A DNA stretch of 14,935 bases. It comes from Cycloclasticus sp. Its GTDB lineage: Bacteria > Pseudomonadota > Gammaproteobacteria > Methylococcales > Cycloclasticaceae. Numbering within the stretch: position 1 is the first letter of the stretch; each line of letters opens with the position of its first letter. Location of the stretch: NCBI GenBank assembly GCA_018066825.1, contig JAGPVU010000004.1, forward strand, positions 1 to 14,935, written 5' to 3'. The notes beneath the pieces are model-generated. The model did not search any database and was not told where the DNA came from. It saw only the letters and a list, made by a program, of their open reading frames with translations. Positions 1 to 7,174 of the stretch are shown in pieces. The translations under genes were made by a program, and so were the position numbers.

Positions 1-37
1 ATGATTCAAATTGAATGAGACACAACAAAACCTATCG

Positions 38-2458
38 TTATACGTCTAGGTTGGAAACCTCAAGCGCATTTTTTTCAATAAATTGGCGTCTTGGTTCAAC
101 CTCGTCGCCCATTAGCGTGGTAAACACTTCGTCTGCGCCAATAACATCTTCAATCCTTACTTGCAGCAATCGTCTATTGTCGGCATCTAAAGTCGTTTCC
201 CATAACTGTTCTGGGTTCATTTCACCCAAGCCTTTATAGCGCTGTATCTGCTGCCCTTTCCGAGCCTCTTTCATTAACAAGCCAAAGGCTTCCTTAAAGC
301 TAAACACCTCAATAGTTTTATCGCCAATCAATAATGACGTACCCTCTTCAAACAAATCACTGACCGTTTTACCAAAGTGAACGAGCTTTTTATATTCCGA
401 TGACTTGAAAAATAACGAGGTCATTTCAAACTCCTTTTCAACCCCATGCGATACAGTTGAGCAGGTAATGGTCCATTTACCCTCTTCATCATAGGCAACG
501 GATAATTTATATGTCGTTGGGCTAGTATCTACTGCATTTAAATCAGCTTCTAACTTGCTTAACCACACTTCAATCTCTTGCTGCTTTGCTTCAGGCAATA
601 GTTCAGCTGAGACCAATAATTTATTAAGAACCAACTCATCATAACGGCCAGATAATCTTGTAATCATGCCTTCTATTTGCAGGTGTTCTTTTGCAAGTTG
701 TTCTAGCGCCATACCCGCAATCACTGGACTACTATCGTTAACCATTAAACTGGCTTTTTGTAAGCTTAATTGCAACAGGTAGTTATTAAGCTCGTTGTCG
801 TCTTTTACATAATGCTCTTGTTTACCTTTTTTAACTTTATATAACGGTGGCTGTGCAATATAAATATTGCCATTTTCAACCAACTCAGGCATTTGCCGAT
901 AGAAAAAAGTAAGCAGCAAGGTGCGGATATGTGACCCATCAACGTCAGCATCCGTCATAATAATTATTTTATGGTAGCGAAGGTTTTCTGGTTTATATTC
1001 TTCTTTACCAATACCGCAACCCAGCGCAGTAATGAGGGTTCCCACCTCATCGGATGAGATCATTTTATCAAACCGCGCCTTTTCTACGTTCAATATTTTA
1101 CCTTTAAGGGGTAATATCGCCTGGGTGCGCCTGTCGCGCCCCTGCTTGGCTGATCCACCAGCAGAATCACCCTCCACTAGGAATATTTCAGATAATGCCG
1201 GGTCTTTTTCTTGGCAGTCGGCTAGTTTTCCAGGTAAGCCCGCGATATCTAATGCTGATTTGCGTCGCGTCATCTCACGTGCTTTTCTTGCTGCATCCCT
1301 TGCCCGGGCGGCCTCTAACATTTTATTGGCAATCTCTTTCGCTTCGGATGGGTTTTCTAATAAAAACTCATTCAAAAACTCTGACAGAGAGGATTCAACA
1401 ATAGGCTTAACCTCGGATGACACCAATTTATCTTTGGTTTGTGAAGAAAACTTGGGGTCGGGCACTTTAACTGACAACACCGCAGTTAATCCTTCTCGCG
1501 CATCATCTCCAGACGTTGCTGCTTTTTGTTTTTTAGCTAAACCGTGGTTATCTATAAACTGATTCAGCGTTCGCGTTAAGCCTGAACGAAAACCAGCTAA
1601 GTGACTACCGCCATCTCGCTGTGGGATATTATTGGTATAACAAAAAATATTCTCTTGATAAGAATCATTCCATTGCAGCGCAATTTCAACATTTACATCA
1701 TTTTTATTAACATTGATATAAACAATCTTTTCGTGAATAGGTGATTTATTTTTATTAAGGTGGCTAACAAACGCTCTAATGCCGCCCTCGTATTGGAACA
1801 CCTCTTCGTTAGCTGTTCTCTCATCCGACAAACGAATCCGAACCCCTGAGTTTAAAAAAGACAGTTCGCGTAAGCGTTTAGCTAATAGCTCAAAGTGGAA
1901 TTCAATATTAGTAAAGGTATTGGCACTCGGTTTAAACCGTACGCTGGTGCCCGTTTTATCGCTATCCCCTATTATTTTTAACGCCTCAACTGGCTCACCA
2001 TTTTTATATTTCTGGTAGTGAACATGCCCTTCACGCTTAATGGTTAGCTCAAGCTCGTCAGACAAGGCATTAACAACCGACACCCCAACGCCGTGTAAGC
2101 CGCCTGACACCTTGTATGCGTTGTCATTAAACTTACCCCCAGCATGCAGCACCGTCATTATAACTTCTGCGGCTGAGCGGCCTTCCTCAGGATGAATATC
2201 AACCGGTATACCTCGACCATCATCGGTGATGGTAACGGAGTTATCGTCATGAATAATAACCCCCACCTCTGTACAGTGCCCCGCCAACGCTTCGTCGATT
2301 GAGTTGTCAACCGCTTCAAACACCATATGATGCAAGCCCGAACCATCATCCGTATCACCAATGTACATACCTGGTCGCTTACGTACCGCATCAAGCCCCT
2401 TTAAGACCTGGATATTTGAAGAATCATAGGTTGGTTCTTTTTTATCTTCTGTGCTCAC
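38..2458 (-). CDS. gyrB: DNA gyrase subunit B
   Basis: ATPase subunit of DNA gyrase, the type IIA topoisomerase that introduces negative supercoils with GyrA. The 806-aa product matches the long gammaproteobacterial form (about 804 aa in E. coli), which carries the extra insert in the C-terminal half. Visible in order: the GHKL ATPase region with EAVDNSIDEA, DDGRGIP and GGLHGVGVSVVNALS; the transducer; the TOPRIM domain with EGDSAGGSAKQGRDRR (catalytic Glu about residue 429) and DADVDGSHIRTLLLTFF; and the C-terminal QRYKGLGEMNPEQLWETT. The start is GTG at 2458-2456, which overlaps the recF stop in a GTGA junction. An AGGGGAT ribosome-binding site lies just upstream inside the recF end, so translation is probably coupled. 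It is the last gene of the dnaA-dnaN-recF-gyrB series. Only 37 bases follow it in the window and no terminator is visible there. Confidence 0.98.
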   Translation of the reverse strand: MSTEDKKEPTYDSSNIQVLKGLDAVRKRPGMYIGDTDDGSGLHHMVFEAVDNSIDEALAGHCTEVGVIIHDDNSVTITDDGRGIPVDIHPEEGRSAAEVIMTVLHAGGKFNDNAYKVSGGLHGVGVSVVNALSDELELTIKREGHVHYQKYKNGEPVEALKIIGDSDKTGTSVRFKPSANTFTNIEFHFELLAKRLRELSFLNSGVRIRLSDERTANEEVFQYEGGIRAFVSHLNKNKSPIHEKIVYINVNKNDVNVEIALQWNDSYQENIFCYTNNIPQRDGGSHLAGFRSGLTRTLNQFIDNHGLAKKQKAATSGDDAREGLTAVLSVKVPDPKFSSQTKDKLVSSEVKPIVESSLSEFLNEFLLENPSEAKEIANKMLEAARARDAARKAREMTRRKSALDIAGLPGKLADCQEKDPALSEIFLVEGDSAGGSAKQGRDRRTQAILPLKGKILNVEKARFDKMISSDEVGTLITALGCGIGKEEYKPENLRYHKIIIMTDADVDGSHIRTLLLTFFYRQMPELVENGNIYIAQPPLYKVKKGKQEHYVKDDNELNNYLLQLSLQKASLMVNDSSPVIAGMALEQLAKEHLQIEGMITRLSGRYDELVLNKLLVSAELLPEAKQQEIEVWLSKLEADLNAVDTSPTTYKLSVAYDEEGKWTITCSTVSHGVEKEFEMTSLFFKSSEYKKLVHFGKTVSDLFEEGTSLLIGDKTIEVFSFKEAFGLLMKEARKGQQIQRYKGLGEMNPEQLWETTLDADNRRLLQVRIEDVIGADEVFTTLMGDEVEPRRQFIEKNALEVSNLDV

Positions 2459-3537
2459 TCATCATCCCCTTTAATTACTCGGCCGTGTTTCACGTGAAAC
2501 ACCTTTGAATCCTTGTGGTTTATATACTCTAAAAATGGCGCCTCATCGGTCGTTGTTACAAAAACCTGAATACCTAAACCCACAAGAAACAACATAACTT
2601 TCTTAAAATTCACAGCGTCTAACTCTGACGCCAAATCATCCATCAACACACAAATCGACTTATTTCCTTGGTCTCGCATCATTTTTATTTGCGCCAAGTA
2701 CAAGGCTATAATCAACAGCTTCATTTGCCCTCTAGACAAATGGTCTTGGGCAAGCCGACCGTCAACCAACACGCGAATATCAGATTTGTGTTGTCCTACC
2801 GTGGTATAACCATATTGGGCGTCACGCGCAAACGATTTTGTCAAGGCCTGCTCATAGGACAACCCCTTATCCCATCCTTTAACGTACTCAATACTAACCA
2901 TCACCTCGCCGAGCAGGCCTGATGATATAAGGCGCATCGCCGACTCAAGCTCCGAAACATAACGCTCCCTGTGATTGCTGATTATTATACCGTATTCGAC
3001 CAGCTTATCACTCCATACATCTAAGGTATCAAGCCGCTTAGATTTAAGTAGTTTATTCCTTTGTTTAAGCGTGTGGTTGTATTTTTTTGAGGCATCTAAA
3101 AACTCATGTTCCACGTGAAACACCCCCCAATCAACAAAAGAGCGACGTAATGACGAGCCGCTTTCCAATAAGGCCTGAGACTCGGGTCGAATTAAGTGGG
3201 CATGAAAAAACCTATTTAGCTCTGAAGACTTTTTTTCGGTTTTTCCATTAATTCGGATGGTCGTTTCTTGAGGGTCTTTTTTTATAGCTATGTGGTTATT
3301 AGCGTCTGTGTGGTCCAGTTTTGCAAAAACAAGCAGGCTGCTTGTCTCGTTATTAATAACCTTTTTGATATTATGTGTACGGAAAGAGCGAGCCCTGCTG
3401 AGCAAATATATGGCTTCTAAAAAACTGGTTTTTCCACTGCCATTGGCCCCAACAAGAACATTAAGCCGTGAAGAGGGTAACAAGTGTGCGCTTACGATAT
3501 TCCTAACATCTTTAATGCGGAGCTCAGATAAAGACAT
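2455..3537 (-). CDS. recF: DNA replication and repair protein RecF
   Basis: SMC-like ATPase that, with RecO and RecR, helps load RecA at single-strand gaps and supports restart of stalled forks. The 360-aa product is of normal length. Walker A GANGSGKT is at residues 30-37, the ABC-type signature HLSRGQMKLL lies in the C-terminal third, and Walker B with D-loop is LMDDLASELD. The ATG start lies 21 nt after the dnaN stop, and the stop overlaps the gyrB start by 4 nt. Unusually, the gene holds two parS-type palindromes, which force the peptides VFHVEH (139-144) and VFHVKH (346-351). The second lies close to the C-terminus, where RecF sequence can vary. Function is assigned from clear family motifs and synteny. 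Confidence 0.97.
   Translation of the reverse strand: MSLSELRIKDVRNIVSAHLLPSSRLNVLVGANGSGKTSFLEAIYLLSRARSFRTHNIKKVINNETSSLLVFAKLDHTDANNHIAIKKDPQETTIRINGKTEKKSSELNRFFHAHLIRPESQALLESGSSLRRSFVDWGVFHVEHEFLDASKKYNHTLKQRNKLLKSKRLDTLDVWSDKLVEYGIIISNHRERYVSELESAMRLISSGLLGEVMVSIEYVKGWDKGLSYEQALTKSFARDAQYGYTTVGQHKSDIRVLVDGRLAQDHLSRGQMKLLIIALYLAQIKMMRDQGNKSICVLMDDLASELDAVNFKKVMLFLVGLGIQVFVTTTDEAPFLEYINHKDSKVFHVKHGRVIKGDDE
2485..2502. promoter_or_regulatory. parS centromere-like site (ParB binding), copy 1
   Basis: The 16-mer TGTTTCACGTGAAACA at 2486-2501 is identical to the bacterial chromosomal parS consensus TGTTNCACGTGAAACA. It extends to a perfect 18-bp palindrome with the flanking G and C. It sits inside the 3' end of recF, about 3.6 kb from the oriC boxes, the origin-proximal position usual for parS. 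Its presence implies a ParB/Spo0J protein and a ParA partner elsewhere in the genome, since neither gene is in this window. Confidence 0.9.
3107..3122. promoter_or_regulatory. parS centromere-like site (ParB binding), copy 2
   Basis: TGTTCCACGTGAAACA matches the parS consensus TGTTNCACGTGAAACA at every fixed position; the only departure from perfect symmetry is at the degenerate base. It lies in the middle of recF, 621 bp from copy 1 and about 3.0 kb from the DnaA boxes. In the recF frame it encodes FHVEH. Two sites in one gene could nucleate a single ParB spreading domain covering the origin-proximal genes; this is inferred from known ParB behaviour. Confidence 0.87.
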
Positions 3538-3558
3538 TATTACAACTCAAGCGTGTGT

Positions 3559-4659
3559 TTATATTCGCATTGGCATAATAACAAAGCGACTGCTGTCGTC
3601 TTCGGGATTTTCGAGCAAGCAACTGCTATTTGTATCTGTAAAAGAAACCTTAACGTTGTCCGACTCTATGACATTAAGCGCATCCATTAAATAACTAGAG
3701 TTGAAACCCATACTCATTTCGTCACCCGTATAATCAATTAACACCTCTTCCTCAGCCTCGTCCTGCTCGGGGTTGTTTGCATTAATGGTCATTCCTTGAT
3801 TAGATAAATCGAGGCGGATGCCCTTGTACTTTTCATTAGATAAAATAGAGACTCGAAGTAAAGCCGCTTTAAATCCTTGTTTATCTATATTAAAACTATG
3901 CTTACTTTCTTCCGGTACCACGTTTTTAAAGTCAGGAAAGCGCCCATCAATCAGTTTTGCATTAAGCTGAACATCACCTAAGGTGAATTTTATGTTGTTT
4001 TTAGCAACCTTAATAAAAACTGAGTCTTGGTGTTTTTCAATTAATCTCAACACTTCTTGCGCGGCCTTCCTAGGGATAATGACTTGATTAATTGACTCAA
4101 CATCCGCACCAATGTTGTTTTTAGACAGCGCTAAACGATGGCCGTCAGAGGCTACCGTTAACAACTTGTTATCTAGAATTTCAAACATCAGGCCATTTAA
4201 ATAATAACGAACATCTTGTTGCGCCATACAAAAAACCGTCTTGCTAAACGCTTTAGTTAACACAGCACTATTAACGGTTACTTCATTAATATAATTAGAT
4301 TCATCAAACAACGGGTAATCATCGGCGGAGAGCACCCTTAAGTTAAAACGACTTTTACCGGACTTTATAACAACCTTATCTTCGTCAAAGTCCATGGTGA
4401 GCTCTGCTTCATCGGGTAAGGAGCGGCAAATATCCAAGAGCTTCCTTGCAGGGATCGTGGTTTTATAGTTTTCCTGAGAACTTATCGACGCTTCTGCCGA
4501 CACCTGAACCTCTAGATCTGTGCCCGATAATTTTAGCCGACCTCCCGCTATCGACATATAAACATTTGACAATATAGGTAGCGTTTGTCGCCTTTCAATA
4601 ACGCCGAAAACTTTTGATAAAGGCTCGAGTAAATCAGTTTTATTTATTTTTAACTTCAT
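3559..4659 (-). CDS. dnaN: DNA polymerase III subunit beta (sliding clamp)
   Basis: Ring-shaped processivity clamp that tethers DNA polymerase III and many repair proteins to DNA, acting as a dimer with three similar domains per monomer. The 366-aa length equals the E. coli protein. Family hallmarks include the N-terminal MKLKINKTDLLEPLSKV, ERRQTLPILSNV in domain I, SDGHRLALS in domain II, IDGRFPDFKNVVP at the domain II-III junction, and the C-terminal FVIMPMRI that forms part of the peptide-binding pocket. The ATG start is 42 nt downstream of the dnaA stop, and recF begins 21 nt after dnaN ends, so all are probably co-transcribed from the dnaA promoter. Nothing unusual was seen. Confidence 0.98.
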   Translation of the reverse strand: MKLKINKTDLLEPLSKVFGVIERRQTLPILSNVYMSIAGGRLKLSGTDLEVQVSAEASISSQENYKTTIPARKLLDICRSLPDEAELTMDFDEDKVVIKSGKSRFNLRVLSADDYPLFDESNYINEVTVNSAVLTKAFSKTVFCMAQQDVRYYLNGLMFEILDNKLLTVASDGHRLALSKNNIGADVESINQVIIPRKAAQEVLRLIEKHQDSVFIKVAKNNIKFTLGDVQLNAKLIDGRFPDFKNVVPEESKHSFNIDKQGFKAALLRVSILSNEKYKGIRLDLSNQGMTINANNPEQDEAEEEVLIDYTGDEMSMGFNSSYLMDALNVIESDNVKVSFTDTNSSCLLENPEDDSSRFVIMPMRI

Positions 4660-4701
4660 ATTTAGTTATGCAGGTTGGTTTAAATTTAACGCAAATAGTC
4701 C

Positions 4702-6027
4702 TTAGTAAGACAGCGTTCTCAATAAGTTTTTGTAATCCTCATCTGTTTTTTGATCCGACTCTCTTAATTCTTTTATTTTTCTGGTCGCATGCAAAACAGT
4801 TGTGTGGTCCCTACCTCCAAACTGCCCTCCTATTTCAGGCAAACTACACGTCGTTAGCTCTTTTGAAAGGGCCATCGCTATTTGCCGAGGCCTCGCTATA
4901 GACCGAGTTCGTTTCGCCGACAACAGGTCAGCCATTCTTATTTTATAATACTCAGCGACCATTTTTTGAATATTATCTATGCTAACCCGTTTGTTTTGTA
5001 AAGCAATAAGGTCTCTTAGCGCCTCTTTAGTGAAGTCCAGCGTGATGGGTTTGCCGGTGAAGTTTGCGTTTGCTAGCACTCGCCTTAGCGCACCTTCAAG
5101 TTCGCGTACATTAGATTTAATACGATTACCCATAAAAAAAGCAACCTCATCCGCTAGATCCACACCGTTTTGTGCCGCCTTGCTCTTTAAAATAGCGACC
5201 CGGGTTTCTAAATCAGGGGGTTCAATCGCTATTGGCAACCCCCAACCAAACCGAGATTTAAGTCGCTCTTCTAGGCCGTTAATTTCTTTAGGGTAACAAT
5301 CACAGGTAAGAACTATCTGTTTATTGTTTTCAATAAGCGTATTAAATGTATGGAAAAACTCTTCTTGTGAGCGCTCTTTTTTAGCAAAAAACTGAATATC
5401 ATCAATTAATAATAAATCAAGTGAGCGATAGTAATTTTTAAACTCGTTGATGGTGTTTTTTTGCAACGACTTAACCATGTCAGAGACAAACCTCTCTGAG
5501 GATAAAAAACTAACTTTCGCATTTTTCTTTTTGCTAAGAATATTATTACCAATAGCATGCATTAAGTGTGTTTTACCTAGGCCAACCCCTCCGTAAATAA
5601 ATAACGGGTTATAGGTGCTTCCAGGGTTTTCAGAAACCTGAATAGAAGCGGCTTTTGCTAACTCATTCGACTTACCAACAACAAAAGAATCGAAAGTAAA
5701 CGTGTGATTTAAATTGTTTGGGTTCGGTGTATTTAATACCGTGTTTTGCTGCTTCGCAGGTGACTTTTTTGTGTTGACTTGATGAGCTTTAGAGCTTCCA
5801 ATTTTCAATAAGACCACTGTCTCTTTTTTTTCCAACCCATTGATAATACTGATTATTTTATTAAAATAGTTATCCAAAACCCAGTCGAGAACAAACTTAT
5901 TAGGGGCAAATAGACACAGCTCTCCATTACTAACGTGTGGCTGCAACGGTCTAATCCATGTGTTTATTTGTTGAGTTGGAAATTCCCCCTCAAGATGCTG
6001 CAAACACTTTTCCCAAAGTAACGACAC
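4702..6027 (-). CDS. dnaA: Chromosomal replication initiator protein DnaA
   Basis: AAA+ ATPase that binds DnaA boxes, melts oriC and helps load the replicative helicase. The 441-aa product is slightly shorter than E. coli DnaA (467 aa), mainly because the linker domain II is short (about residues 80-108, rich in N, K, T, P). Domain I begins LWEKCLQHLEGEF. Domain III has Walker A GGVGLGKT at 146-153 and Walker B LLLIDDIQFF at about 205-214. Domain IV carries the DnaA signature GGQFGGRDHTTVLHA used for box recognition. The start is GTG at 6027-6025 with GAGGGG 7-12 nt upstream. Three DnaA boxes lie 54-123 bp upstream of the start, consistent with autoregulation as well as origin function. Confidence 0.98.
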   Translation of the reverse strand: MSLLWEKCLQHLEGEFPTQQINTWIRPLQPHVSNGELCLFAPNKFVLDWVLDNYFNKIISIINGLEKKETVVLLKIGSSKAHQVNTKKSPAKQQNTVLNTPNPNNLNHTFTFDSFVVGKSNELAKAASIQVSENPGSTYNPLFIYGGVGLGKTHLMHAIGNNILSKKKNAKVSFLSSERFVSDMVKSLQKNTINEFKNYYRSLDLLLIDDIQFFAKKERSQEEFFHTFNTLIENNKQIVLTCDCYPKEINGLEERLKSRFGWGLPIAIEPPDLETRVAILKSKAAQNGVDLADEVAFFMGNRIKSNVRELEGALRRVLANANFTGKPITLDFTKEALRDLIALQNKRVSIDNIQKMVAEYYKIRMADLLSAKRTRSIARPRQIAMALSKELTTCSLPEIGGQFGGRDHTTVLHATRKIKELRESDQKTDEDYKNLLRTLSY

Positions 6028-6080
6028 TAAAACCCCTCACAAATTATTATTAACGTTAAGGATATACCGTAAAAAGAAAG

Positions 6081-6089
6081 TTATCCACA
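6081..6089 (+). promoter_or_regulatory. DnaA box 1
   Basis: Perfect TTATCCACA on the plus strand, the closest of the three boxes to dnaA (54 bp upstream of its start codon). It may serve both in origin binding and in repression of dnaA. Confidence 0.88.
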
Positions 6090-6118
6090 GAAAACTAAAG
6101 GTAAAGCCACTTACAAGC

Positions 6119-6127
6119 TGTGGATAA
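6119..6127 (-). promoter_or_regulatory. DnaA box 2
   Basis: TGTGGATAA on the plus strand, which is a perfect TTATCCACA on the minus strand. It is inverted relative to boxes 1 and 3 and lies 29 bp from box 1. Confidence 0.88.
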
Positions 6128-6141
6128 CTTTAAGGCCCGAC

Positions 6142-6150
6142 TTATCCACA
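6142..6150 (+). promoter_or_regulatory. DnaA box 3
   Basis: Perfect TTATCCACA on the plus strand, 14 bp beyond box 2 and nearest to the A+T-rich block. No further perfect box was found between here and rpmH. Confidence 0.88.
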
Positions 6151-6240
6151 TTTAGCCCACAAAGTAAATTCACTTTATCAACCACCCTGTCATTCTTTTA
6201 AACACATGGTTTTAAAAAAGAAAACGTAGTTACTAACCGT

Positions 6241-6300
6241 TATATCTAACCCTAATAGTAATAATAAGTATTTAAGAATAAACATTTATTAATAAAATAC
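6241..6300. other. A+T-rich block, candidate DNA unwinding element
   Basis: 51 of 60 bases are A or T. It contains five successive trinucleotides TAA-TAG-TAA-TAA-TAA at 6253-6267 and a small inverted repeat, AATAAA at 6277-6282 with TTTATT at 6285-6290. It lies about 90 bp from DnaA box 3, on the rpmH side. Assignment as the melting element is inferred from composition and position. Confidence 0.55.
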
Positions 6301-6348
6301 CGATAAAAACACGCGCCAAAAAGACCGCTTTGTTTAGGGTGATAAACA

Positions 6349-6377
6349 TTGACTTTTGCGTGTAAAAAACGTACTCT
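6349..6377 (+). promoter_or_regulatory. Probable sigma70-type promoter of the rpmH operon
   Basis: A -35 hexamer TTGACT (6349-6354) and a -10 hexamer TACTCT (6372-6377) are separated by exactly 17 bp. A GC-rich stretch GCGC follows directly, resembling the discriminator of growth-rate-controlled ribosomal promoters. Transcription would begin near 6384 and give a leader of about 70 nt before rpmH. Called by eye from consensus match. Confidence 0.65.
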
Positions 6378-6392
6378 GCGCAATCTTTTTCT

Positions 6393-6430
6393 CGAAAGAA
6401 TTTAACAAACACTTTCGGAGAATTTAACAA
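6393..6430 (+). repeat. rpmH leader stem-loop and 12-bp direct repeat
   Basis: CGAAAG (6393-6398) and CTTTCG (6412-6417) form a perfect 6-bp inverted repeat around a 13-nt loop. In addition AGAATTTAACAA occurs twice, at 6397-6408 and 6419-6430, 22 bp apart. The elements lie in the predicted 5' leader of rpmH, just ahead of its ribosome-binding site AAGG at 6442-6445. A role in controlling rpmH expression is possible but not shown by sequence alone. Confidence 0.4.
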
Positions 6431-6454
6431 CGTCTATTTACAAGGTACTTCAAC

Positions 6455-6589
6455 ATGAAAAGAACATTTCAACCTAGCAACCTAAAAAGAGCTAGAACAC
6501 ACGGCTTTAGAGCAAGAATGGCAACCAAATCAGGTCGTAAAATTATAAATGCCAGACGTGCAAAAGGCCGAGTTCGTTTATCAGCCTAA
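6455..6589 (+). CDS. rpmH: 50S ribosomal protein L34
   Basis: Small basic protein of the large ribosomal subunit. The 44-aa product begins MKRTFQPSNLKRARTHGFR and ends KGRVRLSA, matching the L34 family closely in length and sequence (RTHGFRARM and GRKIINARRAKGR are hallmarks). The ATG start follows an AAGG ribosome-binding site with 9-nt spacing. It is the first gene of the rightward operon with rnpA, yidD and yidC, the conserved arrangement across bacteria. The rnpA frame is already open inside the end of rpmH, so the two genes may overlap slightly. Confidence 0.97.
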   Translation: MKRTFQPSNLKRARTHGFRARMATKSGRKIINARRAKGRVRLSA

Positions 6590-6951
6590 CAAACAACAAG
6601 CTAACCACAAGCTCCTTCTGCAAATTAGATCGACTAAACAATGCTGCAGATTACGCAACGGTCTTCAAAGGAGCTAGCAGAAAGACCGATTTGTTTTTTA
6701 CCATTTTATCAAGGGCTAATAACGGCAAACGCCCTAGACTTGGCTTAGCAATAGCCAAGAAAAACGTAAAAAAAGCGACGCAACGAAACATAATAAAGCG
6801 CGTGGTTAGAGAATCTTTTAGACGACAAAAAAACGACTTAAAAAAGCAAGACTTTGTTGTTTTGTGCCGCAATCAAGCAAACAAAGCAAACAAAAAAGAA
6901 CTGGCCGATTCAATACAAGCTTATTGGGGAAAAATGAAATCAGATGAATAA
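6580..6951 (+). CDS. rnpA: Ribonuclease P protein component (start codon uncertain)
   Basis: Protein subunit of RNase P, which with the catalytic RNA removes 5' leaders from tRNA precursors. The family core is clear: RLNNAADYATVFKG, then RPRLGLAIAKKNVKKATQRN and the IIKRVVRESFR helix (RNxxKR signature). Family similarity starts by about 6622, but no ATG, GTG, TTG or CTG exists in frame between the upstream stop at 6538-6540 and TTG at 6691. Starting at TTG 6691 would remove about 22 conserved N-terminal residues, including the aromatic residues that contact the tRNA leader. I therefore give the ATC at 6580, 13 nt after an AAAGG stretch, as the least bad candidate; it yields 123 aa, a normal RnpA length, and overlaps rpmH by 10 nt. 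The gene overlaps yidD by 8 nt. Identity is secure; the start is inference. Confidence 0.85.
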   Translation: MSLTNNKLTTSSFCKLDRLNNAADYATVFKGASRKTDLFFTILSRANNGKRPRLGLAIAKKNVKKATQRNIIKRVVRESFRRQKNDLKKQDFVVLCRNQANKANKKELADSIQAYWGKMKSDE

Positions 6952-7174
6952 ACTCTTTATTTATTTGATTAAGTTCTACCGGTTTTTTATAAGCCCTATG
7001 ATCGCTAGTCGTTGTCGTTTCTACCCGACATGTTCTGAATATGCACTGCAAGCATTTCAAGAGTACGGTTTTTTAAAAGCCTTATTTTTAACCAGTAAGC
7101 GGCTGTTACGTTGCCAACCTTTATGTAAAGCAGGCGTTGACCCCTTACCAATAACCCGAAAAACAAATGGATAA
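6944..7174 (+). CDS. yidD: Membrane protein insertion efficiency factor YidD
   Basis: Small inner-membrane-associated protein thought to assist YidC-dependent insertion. The 76-aa product has the family signature SRCRFYPTCSEYALQAFQEYG followed by RCQPLCKAGVDPLP. The N-terminal FIYLIKFYRFFISPM is an amphipathic membrane-binding stretch. The second signature usually reads HPGG-x-DP; here it is CKAGVDP, a mild departure with an extra Cys. It overlaps rnpA by 8 nt at its start and yidC by 8 nt at its end, so translational coupling along the operon is likely. Confidence 0.95.
   Translation: MNKLFIYLIKFYRFFISPMIASRCRFYPTCSEYALQAFQEYGFLKALFLTSKRLLRCQPLCKAGVDPLPITRKTNG

Larger units (their letters stand above)
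6028..6454. other. oriC: Probable oriC region between dnaA and rpmH
   Basis: This 427-bp region has no gene and separates divergent dnaA and rpmH. It holds three perfect DnaA boxes (6081-6150), then a strongly A+T-rich block (51 of 60 bases in 6241-6300 are A or T) that could be the unwinding element, then the rpmH promoter and leader. No GATC occurs anywhere in 6028-6454, so the Dam/SeqA control known from enterobacteria is not supported here. The dnaA-oriC-rpmH order is the usual arrangement in Pseudomonas and relatives. Origin activity is inferred from layout and motifs; a strand-asymmetry (GC-skew) switch was not computed. Confidence 0.85.

Noticed and set aside
1266..1271. CACGTG in gyrB as a third parS
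   Set aside because: The flanks do not match the parS arms TGTT and AACA. A similar core near 7769 in yidC also lacks the arms.
1032..1562. 176-aa plus-strand open frame inside gyrB
   Set aside because: It is antisense to well-conserved gyrB sequence and has no recognisable domain. The same applies to other long antisense frames in dnaA, mnmE and tgpA.
6691..6951. TTG at 6691 as the start of rnpA
   Set aside because: It drops about 22 residues that match the conserved N-terminal part of RnpA, so the coding region must extend upstream even though the start codon there is unclear.
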